A stretch of 64,000 bases of DNA from 13-2-20CM-66-19 sp963824395 (GCA_963824395.1 CAWGPF010000005.1:310001-374000); one strand, 5' to 3'. Numbered from the stretch's first letter, positions 41,904 through 50,405 are shown. A program made the numbers and translations. Notes: a model not told the origin generated them from the sequence alone.

Positions 41904-43925
41904 TCACGGCGCCTTGCGGTAGACCTCTTTGCCCTGGAACCAGGTACCGAGCACGTGCGTCTGCGCGATGTCGGCGGCGTGTCCGCGCGCGGCCAGGTCG
42001 AGGATGTCGCGGTCGAGCATCACGAAGTCGGCGGACTTGCCGACCTCGAGCGAGCCGGCATCCGCTGCGATGTTCAGCATCTGTGCGCCGCTCAAGGTGT
42101 AGGCCTCGATGACCTCCGGCAGGGTGATGCTCTCGCGCGGGTTGAGGGCCGGCTGCCCCGGCACGCGGCGAGTGATGGCCAGGGCCATGTTGACGAACGG
42201 GCGCGGATCGCGGGTATCCACCGGGGCGTCGGAGCCGGCGGTGATGATGCCGCCGGCACTCTTGACCGAGCGCACCGGGTAGCTGTTGCTCTCGTAGTAG
42301 CTGCCGGGCACGTGCAGCGCGGCATAGCCGTTGCCGTGCACCTGCTGCACGAAGGGCACGACCGTCATGTCGTACTCCGGGTCGACCGTCATCCAGGCGT
42401 AGGTGAAGGCGACATACAGGTGATCGCGGCCGATACGTGCGACGTCCGCGGGGTCCACCAGCTGCAGGTGGGCGAGGGCATCGCGCGTGCTCGTCACCCC
42501 GTCTGCGGCGCGCGCCGCTTCGATGGCGTCGATCGCCGTGCGGGCGGCGCGGTCGCCGAGCACGTGGATGTGCAGCGTGTAGCCGGCCAGGTGCATACGC
42601 TTCGCGTACTCGAGTATCACGGAGCGTTCGTGCTGCAGTTTGCCGTCGGAGATGGTGCATTGGGCCGGGTGGTAGCCGTTCTGCCGCATGAAGGTGCCGA
42701 CCTGCTCGGCCGTGCGGTAGGTCTCCGGGTGCTCGCGCACGCTGGCGCACAGGGGCGTCGCCGTATCCACGTACCCGGTGACGGTCGGCCGGCCCTCTGC
42801 ATCGACGGCAAAGATCGGCTGCAGCCAGGGCTTGAGACTCGCCCCGTTCGGCAGTGTCGGGGGCACGGTGAGCGGATCGCCCTCGATGGTGCCGTCGGCG
42901 AAGATCTTGATCACGTCGGCGCGGATGAGCGCGGTCGCGGCGTACTTGGCGCGGATGGCATTCGCCTGCGCCAGGATGCCCTCGTAGTCGATCTGGCCAT
43001 CGGGCCGGCGCGTGCGCGATGGGTCGTAGAACTGTGCCAGCTCGACCCGGACGGTGAGCTGTTGGGCGGCGAGCAGCTTGTCGTAGACCACCTGGCCTGC
43101 GGGGGCTGCATACGCGTCGAGCACCCCGGTGATGCCGCTGCGGGCGAGCTTCTGCGGCACCCGCTCGGGCACCTTCGCCACCTCGTCCAGGTACATGTAC
43201 ATGATGCCCTGGGGGTTGATCGCGCCGCGGGTGTCCTCGTTCACCGCGCCATTGGGCTCGCCGTTCTCATCGACGCCGATGAAGGGCCGCGCGTCGGCGA
43301 AATCGGTCGCGAGCGTCGCCTTGGAGATGCCGACTACCTGGCCCGCAGCGTTCTTGGCGCTCGCGAGGGAGAGGCTGTTGAAGGCGCCGTGGTGGCCGTC
43401 CTCACCGAACAACTCGATGCGGCGCGTGGTCGAGGCGGCATCCAGGGCCGCCCGCAGGGACGGATGCTCGCGGTCAGGCTGGTTGCCGGCGGTGCAGTTC
43501 CATTGGTATACGCGCAACACACCGCCCGCGGGAGTCTGGAAGCGCGTCAGGCATGCCGAGACGAACTTCGTCAGGTCCTTGAGCGATAGCGCGCGGTCGT
43601 TCAGGTCGCAGACGTCGAGGTCGGCAATGTCCAGCGGGTGAATGTGCGAGTCGATGAGCCCGGGCAGCACCAGGCGGCCGCCGAGGTCCTCCACGTGGGT
43701 CGCAGGCCCGATGAAACCCTGGACGTCGTGTGCACTGCCGACGTACACCAGGCGCCCGTCCTTGACGGCCAGCGCCTCCGTGAGCGGGTGGTTCTTGTCG
43801 ACGGTGTAGATCTTCGCGTGCCGGATGACAAGATCCGCGGGCGTCTGATCCGGGGCCGCCGCCAGCGCGGGGCCCCCGAGGGTGAGGAGTGCGCCCAGCG
43901 CGCACAGTCGCAGTATCGCGGACAT
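41904..43925 (-). CDS. Exported amidohydrolase (YtcJ/family 3)
   Basis: This 673-residue protein has a signal peptide (MSAILRLCALGALLTLGGPALA). The metal-dependent hydrolase core has the HxH pair His94/His96 in GLIDSHIHPLD, conserved HIHVLGDRAARTAIDAIE in the middle, and the late ITAGSDAPVDTRDPRPF. The end SADFVMLDRDILDL is typical of the YtcJ-like amidohydrolase family 3. The substrate is not predictable; an N-acylated amine or amide that releases an amine for the dehydrogenase would fit. It is the last gene of the minus-strand unit aauB-aauA-cyt-cyt-amidohydrolase, 31 bp after the cytochrome. Confidence 0.88.
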   Translation of the reverse strand: MSAILRLCALGALLTLGGPALAAAPDQTPADLVIRHAKIYTVDKNHPLTEALAVKDGRLVYVGSAHDVQGFIGPATHVEDLGGRLVLPGLIDSHIHPLDIADLDVCDLNDRALSLKDLTKFVSACLTRFQTPAGGVLRVYQWNCTAGNQPDREHPSLRAALDAASTTRRIELFGEDGHHGAFNSLSLASAKNAAGQVVGISKATLATDFADARPFIGVDENGEPNGAVNEDTRGAINPQGIMYMYLDEVAKVPERVPQKLARSGITGVLDAYAAPAGQVVYDKLLAAQQLTVRVELAQFYDPSRTRRPDGQIDYEGILAQANAIRAKYAATALIRADVIKIFADGTIEGDPLTVPPTLPNGASLKPWLQPIFAVDAEGRPTVTGYVDTATPLCASVREHPETYRTAEQVGTFMRQNGYHPAQCTISDGKLQHERSVILEYAKRMHLAGYTLHIHVLGDRAARTAIDAIEAARAADGVTSTRDALAHLQLVDPADVARIGRDHLYVAFTYAWMTVDPEYDMTVVPFVQQVHGNGYAALHVPGSYYESNSYPVRSVKSAGGIITAGSDAPVDTRDPRPFVNMALAITRRVPGQPALNPRESITLPEVIEAYTLSGAQMLNIAADAGSLEVGKSADFVMLDRDILDLAARGHAADIAQTHVLGTWFQGKEVYRKAP

Positions 43926-43956
43926 GAGTACCTTCCTTGTGTGAGGTGGGCCTGCG

Positions 43957-44388
43957 TCAGTACGCGGCCGACGGGGCGCTGCCCTGGGCCGCGAGTTCCT
44001 GCACTACCGTCTGGCGCGTGGCCAGCACGTTCGCAAGTGGTGTGTGCCGCACGCGCGTGACCTCCGCGGTGGTGAAGGGGCTCGGCTGAGCCTCCCCGGG
44101 GGCCGGATAGGTCACGGAAAGCCAGTTGAGGACCGCCGCCAGCTGCGCATCCGTGAGCACCGAGTTGGCCGCTCCCGGCACCCGCAGCACGTAGTCGCGC
44201 CCGGCGCTCGTGCGCATGTAGAGGGCGAGGCTCGCGGCCAGCGGCGGGATCTTGCCGGTCACGCCCTGAGCCTCGGGGCCGTGGCAGCCCATGCAGTAGA
44301 GCATGTAATCCTGCCCGGGGCTCGCGTGGGCGGTGCTTGCGGCAACGCACGCGAGCGCGGCGAGAGCGATGCGGGGCGCCAGGCTCAC
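43957..44388 (-). CDS. Periplasmic monoheme cytochrome c (second of pair)
   Basis: This 143-residue protein has a signal peptide (residues 1-22, HAS) and a single heme motif CMGCH at 32-36. LPPLA-like IPPLAASLALYM and the distal Leu-rich VLTDAQLAAVLNWL follow, as in class I cytochrome c. A methionine ligand candidate lies in YMRTS. A C-terminal extension (RVRHTPLANVLATRQTVVQEL) is repeated in style in the preceding cytochrome. It starts 6 bp after the previous cytochrome and probably takes electrons from it or from the amine dehydrogenase. Confidence 0.88.
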   Translation of the reverse strand: MSLAPRIALAALACVAASTAHASPGQDYMLYCMGCHGPEAQGVTGKIPPLAASLALYMRTSAGRDYVLRVPGAANSVLTDAQLAAVLNWLSVTYPAPGEAQPSPFTTAEVTRVRHTPLANVLATRQTVVQELAAQGSAPSAAY

Positions 44389-44394
44389 GGAGCC

Positions 44395-44907
44395 TCAGGG
44401 CGCGGCCGGCGCGACCGTCTTGCGATGCTCGCGAACTTTGGCGCCATCAAGGGGCTGCGCGCGCTCGGCGGCGATGTCGGCGGCGGTCAGCGGCTTGATG
44501 CTGGCCGGCGCGTGGCCGAGGTCGAAGACCACGAAGTTCAGGGTTGCAGCGAGCGTCGCATCATCCAGGCGCGAGAAGTCTGGCATCTTGAAGTCGAAGT
44601 GCTTGTCCTCGACGGTGATCGCACCGAAGAGACCATAGAGCACCGTCATGGCGAGCTGCCGCCGCCCTTCGGCAGTTGCGGCATAGCGGGCCGGATAGCT
44701 CGTCAGTGGCGGCGCGAGCGAGGGCAGTCCGGTGCCGGCCGCGCCGTGGCACACGGCGCAGTTGGCCTGGAAGTTCGCGCCGCCATCGGCGAACTGCACG
44801 GCCGGCGCATCGGTCGCGTAGGCGGCGGGTGCCACGAGGCTGAGGAGGCACAGCAGGCCAGCAGTCGTGCCGGCCCCGGAGCGCGGCGCGGATGCGGCGC
44901 GGCTCAC
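44395..44907 (-). CDS. Periplasmic monoheme cytochrome c (first of pair)
   Basis: This 170-residue protein starts at GTG 44907, which overlaps the TGA of the amine dehydrogenase light-chain gene. I chose this over the longer frame because the signal peptide (to about AYAT, residue 32) starts here. One heme motif CAVCH is at 50-54. LAPPLTSYPARY and the Met region KMPDFSRLDDATLAATLNFVVF give the axial Met. Translational coupling to the TTQ subunit makes it the likely direct electron acceptor. It is not a diheme MauG: only one CxxCH is present. Confidence 0.88.
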   Translation of the reverse strand: MSRAASAPRSGAGTTAGLLCLLSLVAPAAYATDAPAVQFADGGANFQANCAVCHGAAGTGLPSLAPPLTSYPARYAATAEGRRQLAMTVLYGLFGAITVEDKHFDFKMPDFSRLDDATLAATLNFVVFDLGHAPASIKPLTAADIAAERAQPLDGAKVREHRKTVAPAAP

Positions 44908-45419
44908 TTCTCGGCGACTCCGAGGATCACCGACACCGAACAGTGGTAGTTCGAGTCGGCGTTGGCCATGCACCAGTTGAGATCGTTGTTGCGCGAGGGG
45001 CGGTACATCGGCTTCTCGCGCTCGTTGCGGTTGCATTCGCAGTTGCCGCAGCTGGTCTTACCGCAGCAATCGTTGTAGGAGACGATGTAGTCGCGCCCGT
45101 CGCCGGGGTTGTGACAGGTGCCGATCCAAGTGATGGGCGAGGGGCTGGCGCCCGGGGGGCAGGACGTCGAGGTGCCGCCGCAGCAGGAGCACAGGAAGCC
45201 GTCGATCGCGCAATACTTCCAGTACTCGCAGCTCTCCGGGCTGTCAGCCTTGGGCTTGGCATCCGCCGCGTGTGCCCGTCCGGCACGGTCGATCGGCAGC
45301 AGTGGCAGCAGCGCCGCCCCGGTGAGTATCTGCCCGAGCGTGCCGAGGAGGCTGCGGCGCGAGGTGCGGCGCGCGAGCGAGCGCGAGGAATGTTCGAATA
45401 ACTGGTCGAGCGAACGCAT
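44904..45419 (-). CDS. TTQ amine dehydrogenase light chain (aromatic amine dehydrogenase type)
   Basis: This 171-residue small subunit carries the tryptophan tryptophylquinone precursor. A twin-arginine-type leader (ARRTSRRSLLGTLG) precedes the mature part, which starts near residue 52. The cysteine-rich core ESCEYWKYCAIDGFLCSCCGG, TWIGTCHNPGDGRDYIVSYNDCCG and NNDLNWCMAN matches aromatic amine dehydrogenase more closely than methylamine dehydrogenase. TTQ would form from Trp98 and Trp149; Asp73 and Asp117 are the conserved residues for cofactor formation and catalysis. ATG 45419 is preferred to GTG 45422 by spacing to GGGG. It is downstream of the heavy chain (16 bp). Dedicated maturation genes are missing from this locus. 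Confidence 0.93.
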   Translation of the reverse strand: MRSLDQLFEHSSRSLARRTSRRSLLGTLGQILTGAALLPLLPIDRAGRAHAADAKPKADSPESCEYWKYCAIDGFLCSCCGGTSTSCPPGASPSPITWIGTCHNPGDGRDYIVSYNDCCGKTSCGNCECNRNEREKPMYRPSRNNDLNWCMANADSNYHCSVSVILGVAEK

Positions 45420-45435
45420 CACGTGCCCCGTTCTT

Positions 45436-46581
45436 TCAAGGGTTGAGCATCATCCACGGCGTCTCACCGAGGTGCTTCTCGACGTGCTTCACGCGCCCGG
45501 TGAGCGCATCGAGGATGAGGACATCGGAGTTCGCGACCGCGGCGAACAGGATGGGTGCCGGGTCCTGCGACACCTGCACCGCCAGCACGTTGGGGAAGCC
45601 GCTCGCGTGCACCGGCCAGCGGGCCAGGCGTTTGTGGGTGGCAGTATCAAACACCCAGATCTCGGTGCCGCCTTCCTTGTGCGAGCCCTCAATACCTTCG
45701 TGCATGGGCACATAGAGGCGCCCGAGCTTCTTGTGGATCGCCCCGACCTGCTCGGCGCCCGGACGCCAGTGTCCTTTCTCCGCCGCGCTCACGAGGCTCC
45801 ACACCGGCGCGAACGCCGGTTGCGCGCCGGAGAAGTCCACTTCGTGCACGTCCCCGAGGAAGGAGAGAAACGCATAGCCCTTGTCGATGGGAATACCTTG
45901 AATGAACACCGGATCCTTGTCCGGATCGAAGAACGGCTCGGACATCGCTCGTGAGGCCTCGTGACCCTCGCCGTCGAGCGTCACGGTGAGCAGCCGCCCG
46001 CTCTCGCACAGCGAAGCGACGCGGTTGGGACCGGAAGGGATGACGAGGACGCAGCCGGCGGTATCGATCTCGGCGAGCACCTTCTGGTGCGTCGGGTCGA
46101 GAACGCCGAACGAAGCCGCCGGCGTCACGTATGAGGCGTATACGAAGTGCCCGTCGTCACTGTAGGCGACGCTGAACAGGTTCGGCGTCGTCATGACGCG
46201 CTTGTTGGGCAGCACGATCTCGCCGGCCGGCGCGAGCGTGGTGTTATCGGTGAACTCCACAACGTCGGTACGCGTGCCGCGGCTGCCGCGCGCATAGTAG
46301 GTGGTCGCAACCACGCTCTTACTGCCATCCGGGGAGAGATTGAAGCCCGGCGTGAAGCCCGCATCGATCTGGCCCAGCCGCCGGTAGGTGTCGCCGTCGA
46401 ACAGATGGATGCGCTGATCGATCTCGTTGTCGAAAGCCGCATCGAACACGTACACCCAGTGCGGACTCTTCGGCGGCAGCTTCTGCACCGTCAGATGTTC
46501 TGCCGGCAGGGGCGGCGTTGCGGCCAGGGCGGCGCCGGCGGCGAGACAAAACACTGCTGCAGTCAGTGGTGCTGATCGCAT
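45436..46581 (-). CDS. TTQ amine dehydrogenase heavy chain
   Basis: This 381-residue subunit has a signal peptide (MRSAPLTAAVFCLAAGAALA). Seven-bladed beta-propeller repeats follow, with the family stretches PHWVYVFDAAFDNEIDQRIHLFDGDTYRRLGQIDAGFTPGFNLSPDG, SVAYSDDGHFVYASYVTPAASFGVLDP, and KLGRLYVPMHEGIEGSHKEGGTEIWVFD near the end. It encloses the light chain in the periplasmic alpha2beta2 enzyme, which oxidises primary amines to aldehyde and ammonia. ATG 46581 has a GGGGAAAA ribosome site. It is the first gene of the minus-strand operon. The operator for the IclR protein lies 187 bp upstream. AADH-type homology suggests aromatic amines such as phenylethylamine or tyramine. Confidence 0.93.
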   Translation of the reverse strand: MRSAPLTAAVFCLAAGAALAATPPLPAEHLTVQKLPPKSPHWVYVFDAAFDNEIDQRIHLFDGDTYRRLGQIDAGFTPGFNLSPDGSKSVVATTYYARGSRGTRTDVVEFTDNTTLAPAGEIVLPNKRVMTTPNLFSVAYSDDGHFVYASYVTPAASFGVLDPTHQKVLAEIDTAGCVLVIPSGPNRVASLCESGRLLTVTLDGEGHEASRAMSEPFFDPDKDPVFIQGIPIDKGYAFLSFLGDVHEVDFSGAQPAFAPVWSLVSAAEKGHWRPGAEQVGAIHKKLGRLYVPMHEGIEGSHKEGGTEIWVFDTATHKRLARWPVHASGFPNVLAVQVSQDPAPILFAAVANSDVLILDALTGRVKHVEKHLGETPWMMLNP

Positions 46582-46767
46582 CGATTTTCCCCAAGGCCGG
46601 ACGCGTTGATGATGCGCGTTTTGAGTCCCCCTGACGAGCCGGGGCCGGCAGCTTCGCGGCGAGTCTGGCACAACGCCGGGAACGGCGAAAGGTGCGGCGG
46701 TGCACGCATCGGCCTGTTTGACCCATCGCCTGACCTGCCGTAGAGTTCCGGTATCCTCGATTTAGAA

Positions 46768-46784
46768 CAATCGATAATCGATAG
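46768..46784. promoter_or_regulatory. Second copy of the IclR operator in the amine dehydrogenase/oxidase divergent region
   Basis: CAATCGATAATCGATAG is the reverse complement of the iclR operator with one changed base (arms match at 7 of 8 positions; the 13-bp core ATCGATAATCGAT is intact). It is 6 bp before the ATG of the plus-strand oxidase. It also lies upstream of aauB on the other strand. A promoter-like TTGACC (46718-46723) and TAGAGT (46741-46746) with a 17-bp spacer precede it. Confidence 0.75.
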
Positions 46785-46790
46785 ACCCCG

Positions 46791-48086
46791 ATGCCCGCCG
46801 TAGCGCTGCAGTCGCTGTGGTCCGTCACGGCCCCGCCGGGTCCTGCGTGCGCCATGCTGGCCGCGCCCGTAAAAGCCGAGGTCGCCATCATCGGTGCCGG
46901 GTACACCGGCCTTGCGGCGGCGCTGCAGCTCGCCGAGTCCGGAACCGACGTCGTAGTGCTGGAGAGCCGGGACGTCGGCGAGTGCGCCTCGGGCCTCAAC
47001 GGCGGACAGGTCATTCCCGGGGTCAAGCACGACCCGGACACGCTGGAAGAGCTCTTCGGTGCGCAGGCCGGAGCGCGCCTCATCGGCACCGTTGCCGCCG
47101 GACCGGACGTGGTGTTCGCCCTCATCGAGCGGCTGCGGATCGCCTGCGCTGCGACCCGCACGGGATGGATCCAGCCGGCAACTTCGGAGGCCGCGCTGGC
47201 GCAGCAGGCGCAGCGCGTGGAGCAGTGGCGGCGCCGCGGTGCCCCCGTGGAACTGCTCACGCGTGCCGAGGTGGCGCAGCTGACGGGCTCGGCCCGCTAC
47301 CTCGGCGGGCTGATCGACCGCCGCGGCGGCACGGTGCAGCCGCTGTCTTACGTGCGCGGACTCGCCCGCGCTGCCACGCAATCAGGCGCACGCATCTTTA
47401 CGCGCAGCGCGGCGCTGAAGCTCGCGCGCGTGAATGGCGGCTACCGCATCGATACGGCTGCCGGCAGTGTGAGCGCGCCGCAGGTGATCATTGCCACCAA
47501 TGCCTACACGGATGCCGTCAGTGGCGCCCTGCGGCGCTCCATCGTGCGCGTGCCCTCATTCCAGGTCGCCACGGCGCCGATTCCGGAAGCGCTGCGTGCG
47601 ACGATTCTACCCGGCGGGCAGTCGGCATCGGACACCTGGAGGCTGCTGCGCTACTTCCGTGTGGATGCGAGCGGACGCCTGGTGATGGGCACGCGCGGCA
47701 CGTTTGCTCAAGCCCCGACGACTCACACCGTGCGCCATCATTACCGTGCCGTCGCGGAGATCTACCCGCAGCTCGCCGGTCTTAAGTTCGAGTACCACTG
47801 GGGCGGCTTCGTCGCCATGACCCCGGATCACCTGCCGCATCTGCATGAACTGGCGCCGGGACTGATCGCGGGCCTCGGCTACAATGGCCGCGGTGTGGCG
47901 ATGGCGACCGTGATGGGCGGCCTGCTGGCACGGCGGGTACGCGGCGAGCCGGCCGCAGACCTCGGCTTCCCCGTGACGCCCGTGCGGCCCGTGCCCCTGC
48001 ATGCGTTCAGCGGTCTTGGCGTGCGCGCCACGATCCAGTACCTGCGGCTCGCGGACGCGCTGGCGCGCGCTCAGAAGGGGCGATAG
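46791..48086 (+). CDS. FAD-dependent amine/amino-acid oxidase (PuuB/OrdL-like)
   Basis: This 431-residue DAO-family flavoprotein has its Rossmann motif VAIIGAGYTGLAAALQLAESG near 31-49. LESRDVGECASGLNGGQVIPGVK follows, typical of the PuuB (gamma-glutamylputrescine oxidase)/OrdL group. The C-terminal FEYHWGGFVAMTPDHLPHLHELAPGLIAGLGYNGRGVAMAT closes the FAD site. No signal peptide is convincing; a short N-terminal extension (about 28 residues) precedes the FAD motif. It probably oxidises an amine or a gamma-glutamyl amine in the cytoplasm. No Shine-Dalgarno is present, and the ATG follows the operator directly. It forms a unit with the TauE-like gene 4 bp downstream. Confidence 0.88.
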   Translation: MPAVALQSLWSVTAPPGPACAMLAAPVKAEVAIIGAGYTGLAAALQLAESGTDVVVLESRDVGECASGLNGGQVIPGVKHDPDTLEELFGAQAGARLIGTVAAGPDVVFALIERLRIACAATRTGWIQPATSEAALAQQAQRVEQWRRRGAPVELLTRAEVAQLTGSARYLGGLIDRRGGTVQPLSYVRGLARAATQSGARIFTRSAALKLARVNGGYRIDTAAGSVSAPQVIIATNAYTDAVSGALRRSIVRVPSFQVATAPIPEALRATILPGGQSASDTWRLLRYFRVDASGRLVMGTRGTFAQAPTTHTVRHHYRAVAEIYPQLAGLKFEYHWGGFVAMTPDHLPHLHELAPGLIAGLGYNGRGVAMATVMGGLLARRVRGEPAADLGFPVTPVRPVPLHAFSGLGVRATIQYLRLADALARAQKGR

Positions 48087-48090
48087 ATCC

Positions 48091-48972
48091 TTGGACACGA
48101 CCCGTCTGGTCTTTCTCACGGTGCTCGTGCTGCTGAACCTGGCCTTCGTATTCGGCTGGGTATGGGCGGTGCGGCGTCACCGGCTCACGGGGCGCCCAAC
48201 GGCGGGCGACGTGCTGATCGGCGCCGGCACCGATTTCCTCGACACGCTCGGCATCGGCTCGTTTGCCCCGAGCACCGCGTTGTTCAAGTTTCGGGGGCGC
48301 CCGGCGGATGAACTGATCCCGGGGACACTCAACGTCGGACACAACGTGGCGGCATTCCTCGAGACACTCTTGTTTGTCACTGCGGTCACGGTGGACCCGA
48401 TGCTGCTCGCCTGTACGGTGGCGAGTGCGGCGATCGGGGCATGGCTCGGGGCCGGCATCGTCAGCCGCCTGCCACGGCGCACGATTCAGATCTTCATGGG
48501 CATCGCACTGCTGATTGCGGCCGCGTTTTTCCTGGTGCGCATCTTCGACAAGCTGCCCCCCGGCGGCACCGAGTTCGCCCTGCACGGCTGGCGTTTCGCC
48601 GTGGCGGTGGGGATCAACTTCGTGCTCGGTGCCCTGATGTGCATCGGCATCGGCAACTACGCGCCGAGCATGATCATATTCGCGCTACTCGGTATGCACC
48701 CGCTGGCGGCGTTCCCCATCATGATGGGGAGCGACGGCCTCGTACAACCGGTCGCGAGCCTCGGATTCTTCCGTTCCGGGCGCTTCTCCCATCCGACCGC
48801 CCTCGGCATCGCGATGGGCGGGGCGGTAGGGGTGTTCGTCGCCTTCTACATCGTCAAGCAGCTGCCGCTCACCCTGATGCGCTGGCTCATCGTGGTAGTG
48901 GTGACTTACGCCGCGGTCTCGCTGCTGCGCTCCGCCTACGCCGCCCGGGACGGCGTGCCGGCTACGCAGTGA
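48091..48972 (+). CDS. TauE/SafE-family membrane transporter
   Basis: This 293-residue protein starts at TTG 48091 with AAGGGG ten bases upstream. It has seven to eight membrane helices in two halves, each with a TauE-like glycine-rich turn (GIGSFAPSTALFKFRG; GIGNYAPSMIIFALLGMHPLAAFPIMMGSDGLVQPVASLGFF). Family members export sulfite, sulfoacetate or other small organic anions. Here it is coupled to the oxidase, so it may export a product of amine breakdown or a carboxylate. No stronger prediction is possible. Confidence 0.85.
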   Translation: MDTTRLVFLTVLVLLNLAFVFGWVWAVRRHRLTGRPTAGDVLIGAGTDFLDTLGIGSFAPSTALFKFRGRPADELIPGTLNVGHNVAAFLETLLFVTAVTVDPMLLACTVASAAIGAWLGAGIVSRLPRRTIQIFMGIALLIAAAFFLVRIFDKLPPGGTEFALHGWRFAVAVGINFVLGALMCIGIGNYAPSMIIFALLGMHPLAAFPIMMGSDGLVQPVASLGFFRSGRFSHPTALGIAMGGAVGVFVAFYIVKQLPLTLMRWLIVVVVTYAAVSLLRSAYAARDGVPATQ

Positions 48973-48991
48973 CGGCCCGGCGTTAATCGTC

Positions 48992-49207
48992 TCAGCTCGC
49001 TTCCCAGCCCATCCGCACCGCCGCCAGATGGCCCCCGGCGCGCTCGTGCTCGGCCGCGGGCGCCGGCTGCGCCGCCTTGTGCTGCGGGCACTGGGCCATC
49101 TCGCGGGCGTGCGCCTCGGGGGTGATGCTGAACACCGCCGCCACGAGCAGGGCGAGCGCCACATTGATGGCGAGAGATCCGAGAACTCCAACAGTCGTGG
49201 TCTTCAT
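48992..49207 (-). CDS. Small exported protein of unknown function
   Basis: This 71-residue protein starts at ATG 49207 with an excellent Shine-Dalgarno (GGGAGGAA). Residues 1-35 form a signal peptide or single membrane anchor (GVLGSLAINVALALLVAAVF) cleaved near AHAR. The short mature part has one Cys and ends in a His/Ala-rich stretch with MGWEAS. A GC-rich hairpin (GGGGGCG/CGCCCCC, 49273-49291) lies in its leader. No family is recognised. Confidence 0.6.
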   Translation of the reverse strand: MKTTTVGVLGSLAINVALALLVAAVFSITPEAHAREMAQCPQHKAAQPAPAAEHERAGGHLAAVRMGWEAS

Positions 49208-49405
49208 GATTCGTTTCCTCCCAGACAGAACATCAGTGCGCATATAAGACTCCTGCGGACCCGTGGCGGTCAGGGGGCGGGCAACGCCCCCATCCTTACG
49301 ACCAACGGATTCGTCCCTGTGACACCCGCCGAGCGCTGATTGAGGGGTGTTACGCTCTCTTGGAGGGCTCGCGGGTGCGGATGGTTTAAGGCTTGCCGGG
49401 GGCAA

Positions 49406-50404
49406 ATGCGGGTGTCAGTCATGGGCCGGATCGCCCTCGCGGTGGTGCTGACAGCGTTCCTGGTCCTGGTGGCTGTGGAGGCGAGCCCCTGGCCCTCGGC
49501 GCTCCTCATCCGCTTGGCCTTCGATACGAGCGGTGGGCTGGCCAACGCGAAGCTCGCCCCCCTGGTTCCTGCCGCGATTAGTGCTCACCTGGATGAGATT
49601 TACGATCCGGCTGATGCGGATGCACGGCTGGACGTTTTTTACCCGTCCCAGCCCGACAGCGGGCGCGGCCTGCTGACGGTTGTCTGGATCCACGGCGGGG
49701 GGTTCGTTTCCGGCAGCAAGGGGCAGATTGCCAACTACGCCAGGATCCTGGCCGGTGGCGGCTATACCGTCGCCGGGATCGATTATTCAGTGGCGCCGGA
49801 GCGGACCTACCCGACGCCCCTCCTGCAGATAAACCGGGCGCTGGCCTACCTGACACACAGCGCGCAGCGTCTGCACGTGGACCCTGAGCGACTGGTGCTC
49901 GCCGGGGACTCGGCCGGCGCGCAGCTCGCTGCGCAGCTGGCCAATGTCATCACGTCACCCGGTTACGCACGCACGGTCGGGATCGCTCCGGCGATTACCC
50001 CGCGGCAGCTCGTGGGGGTTGTCCTCTACTGCGGCCCCTACGCCATGCAGGGCAGTTCCGCGGGCGGGCTGTTCCCGAGCTGGTTCGCGCGCACCGTGCA
50101 GTGGTCCTACAGCGGGCGACGCGACTACGCCCGCGATGCCCGCAGCGCAACGCTGCTCGTGGCGAACTTCCTGACGCCCGCATTTCCGCCGACGTTCATC
50201 TCCGTCGGCAACGGCGATTCGCTCGCCCCGCAGTCCTATGCGCTGGCCGTGGCGCTGCGCCGCCAGGGCGTTCGGGTCGACGCGGTGTTCTTCCCGCAGG
50301 ACCATCGCCCCGCACTGGCCCACGAGTATCAGTTCTCGCTGGATACTGAGGAGGCCCGCGCGGCGCTGCGGCGCTCGCAGGAATTCCTCGCCTCTTTGCA
50401 CTGA
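49406..50404 (+). CDS. Alpha/beta hydrolase, HSL-type esterase
   Basis: This 332-residue esterase has an N-terminal membrane anchor or signal (ALAVVLTAFLVLVAVEAS) and the hormone-sensitive-lipase oxyanion motif HGGG at 96-99 (WIHGGGFVSG). The nucleophile motif is GDSAG at 167-171, with Ser169; an Asp in NGDSLAP and His in DHRPALAHEYQF complete the triad. DYSVAPERTYP is typical of carboxylesterases. ATG 49406 is close to its GGGGG; ATG 49421 is an alternative. The gene lies alone, converging on the next gene; its substrate is unknown. Confidence 0.9.
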   Translation: MRVSVMGRIALAVVLTAFLVLVAVEASPWPSALLIRLAFDTSGGLANAKLAPLVPAAISAHLDEIYDPADADARLDVFYPSQPDSGRGLLTVVWIHGGGFVSGSKGQIANYARILAGGGYTVAGIDYSVAPERTYPTPLLQINRALAYLTHSAQRLHVDPERLVLAGDSAGAQLAAQLANVITSPGYARTVGIAPAITPRQLVGVVLYCGPYAMQGSSAGGLFPSWFARTVQWSYSGRRDYARDARSATLLVANFLTPAFPPTFISVGNGDSLAPQSYALAVALRRQGVRVDAVFFPQDHRPALAHEYQFSLDTEEARAALRRSQEFLASLH

Positions 50405-50405
50405 G

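Noticed and set aside
44395..44907. MauG-like diheme peroxidase
   Set aside because: Only one CxxCH and 170 residues; MauG has two hemes and about 350 residues.
49273..49291. GGGGGCG/CGCCCCC hairpin as a terminator
   Set aside because: It has no T-run and sits in the leader of the minus-strand small gene, upstream of the plus-strand esterase.
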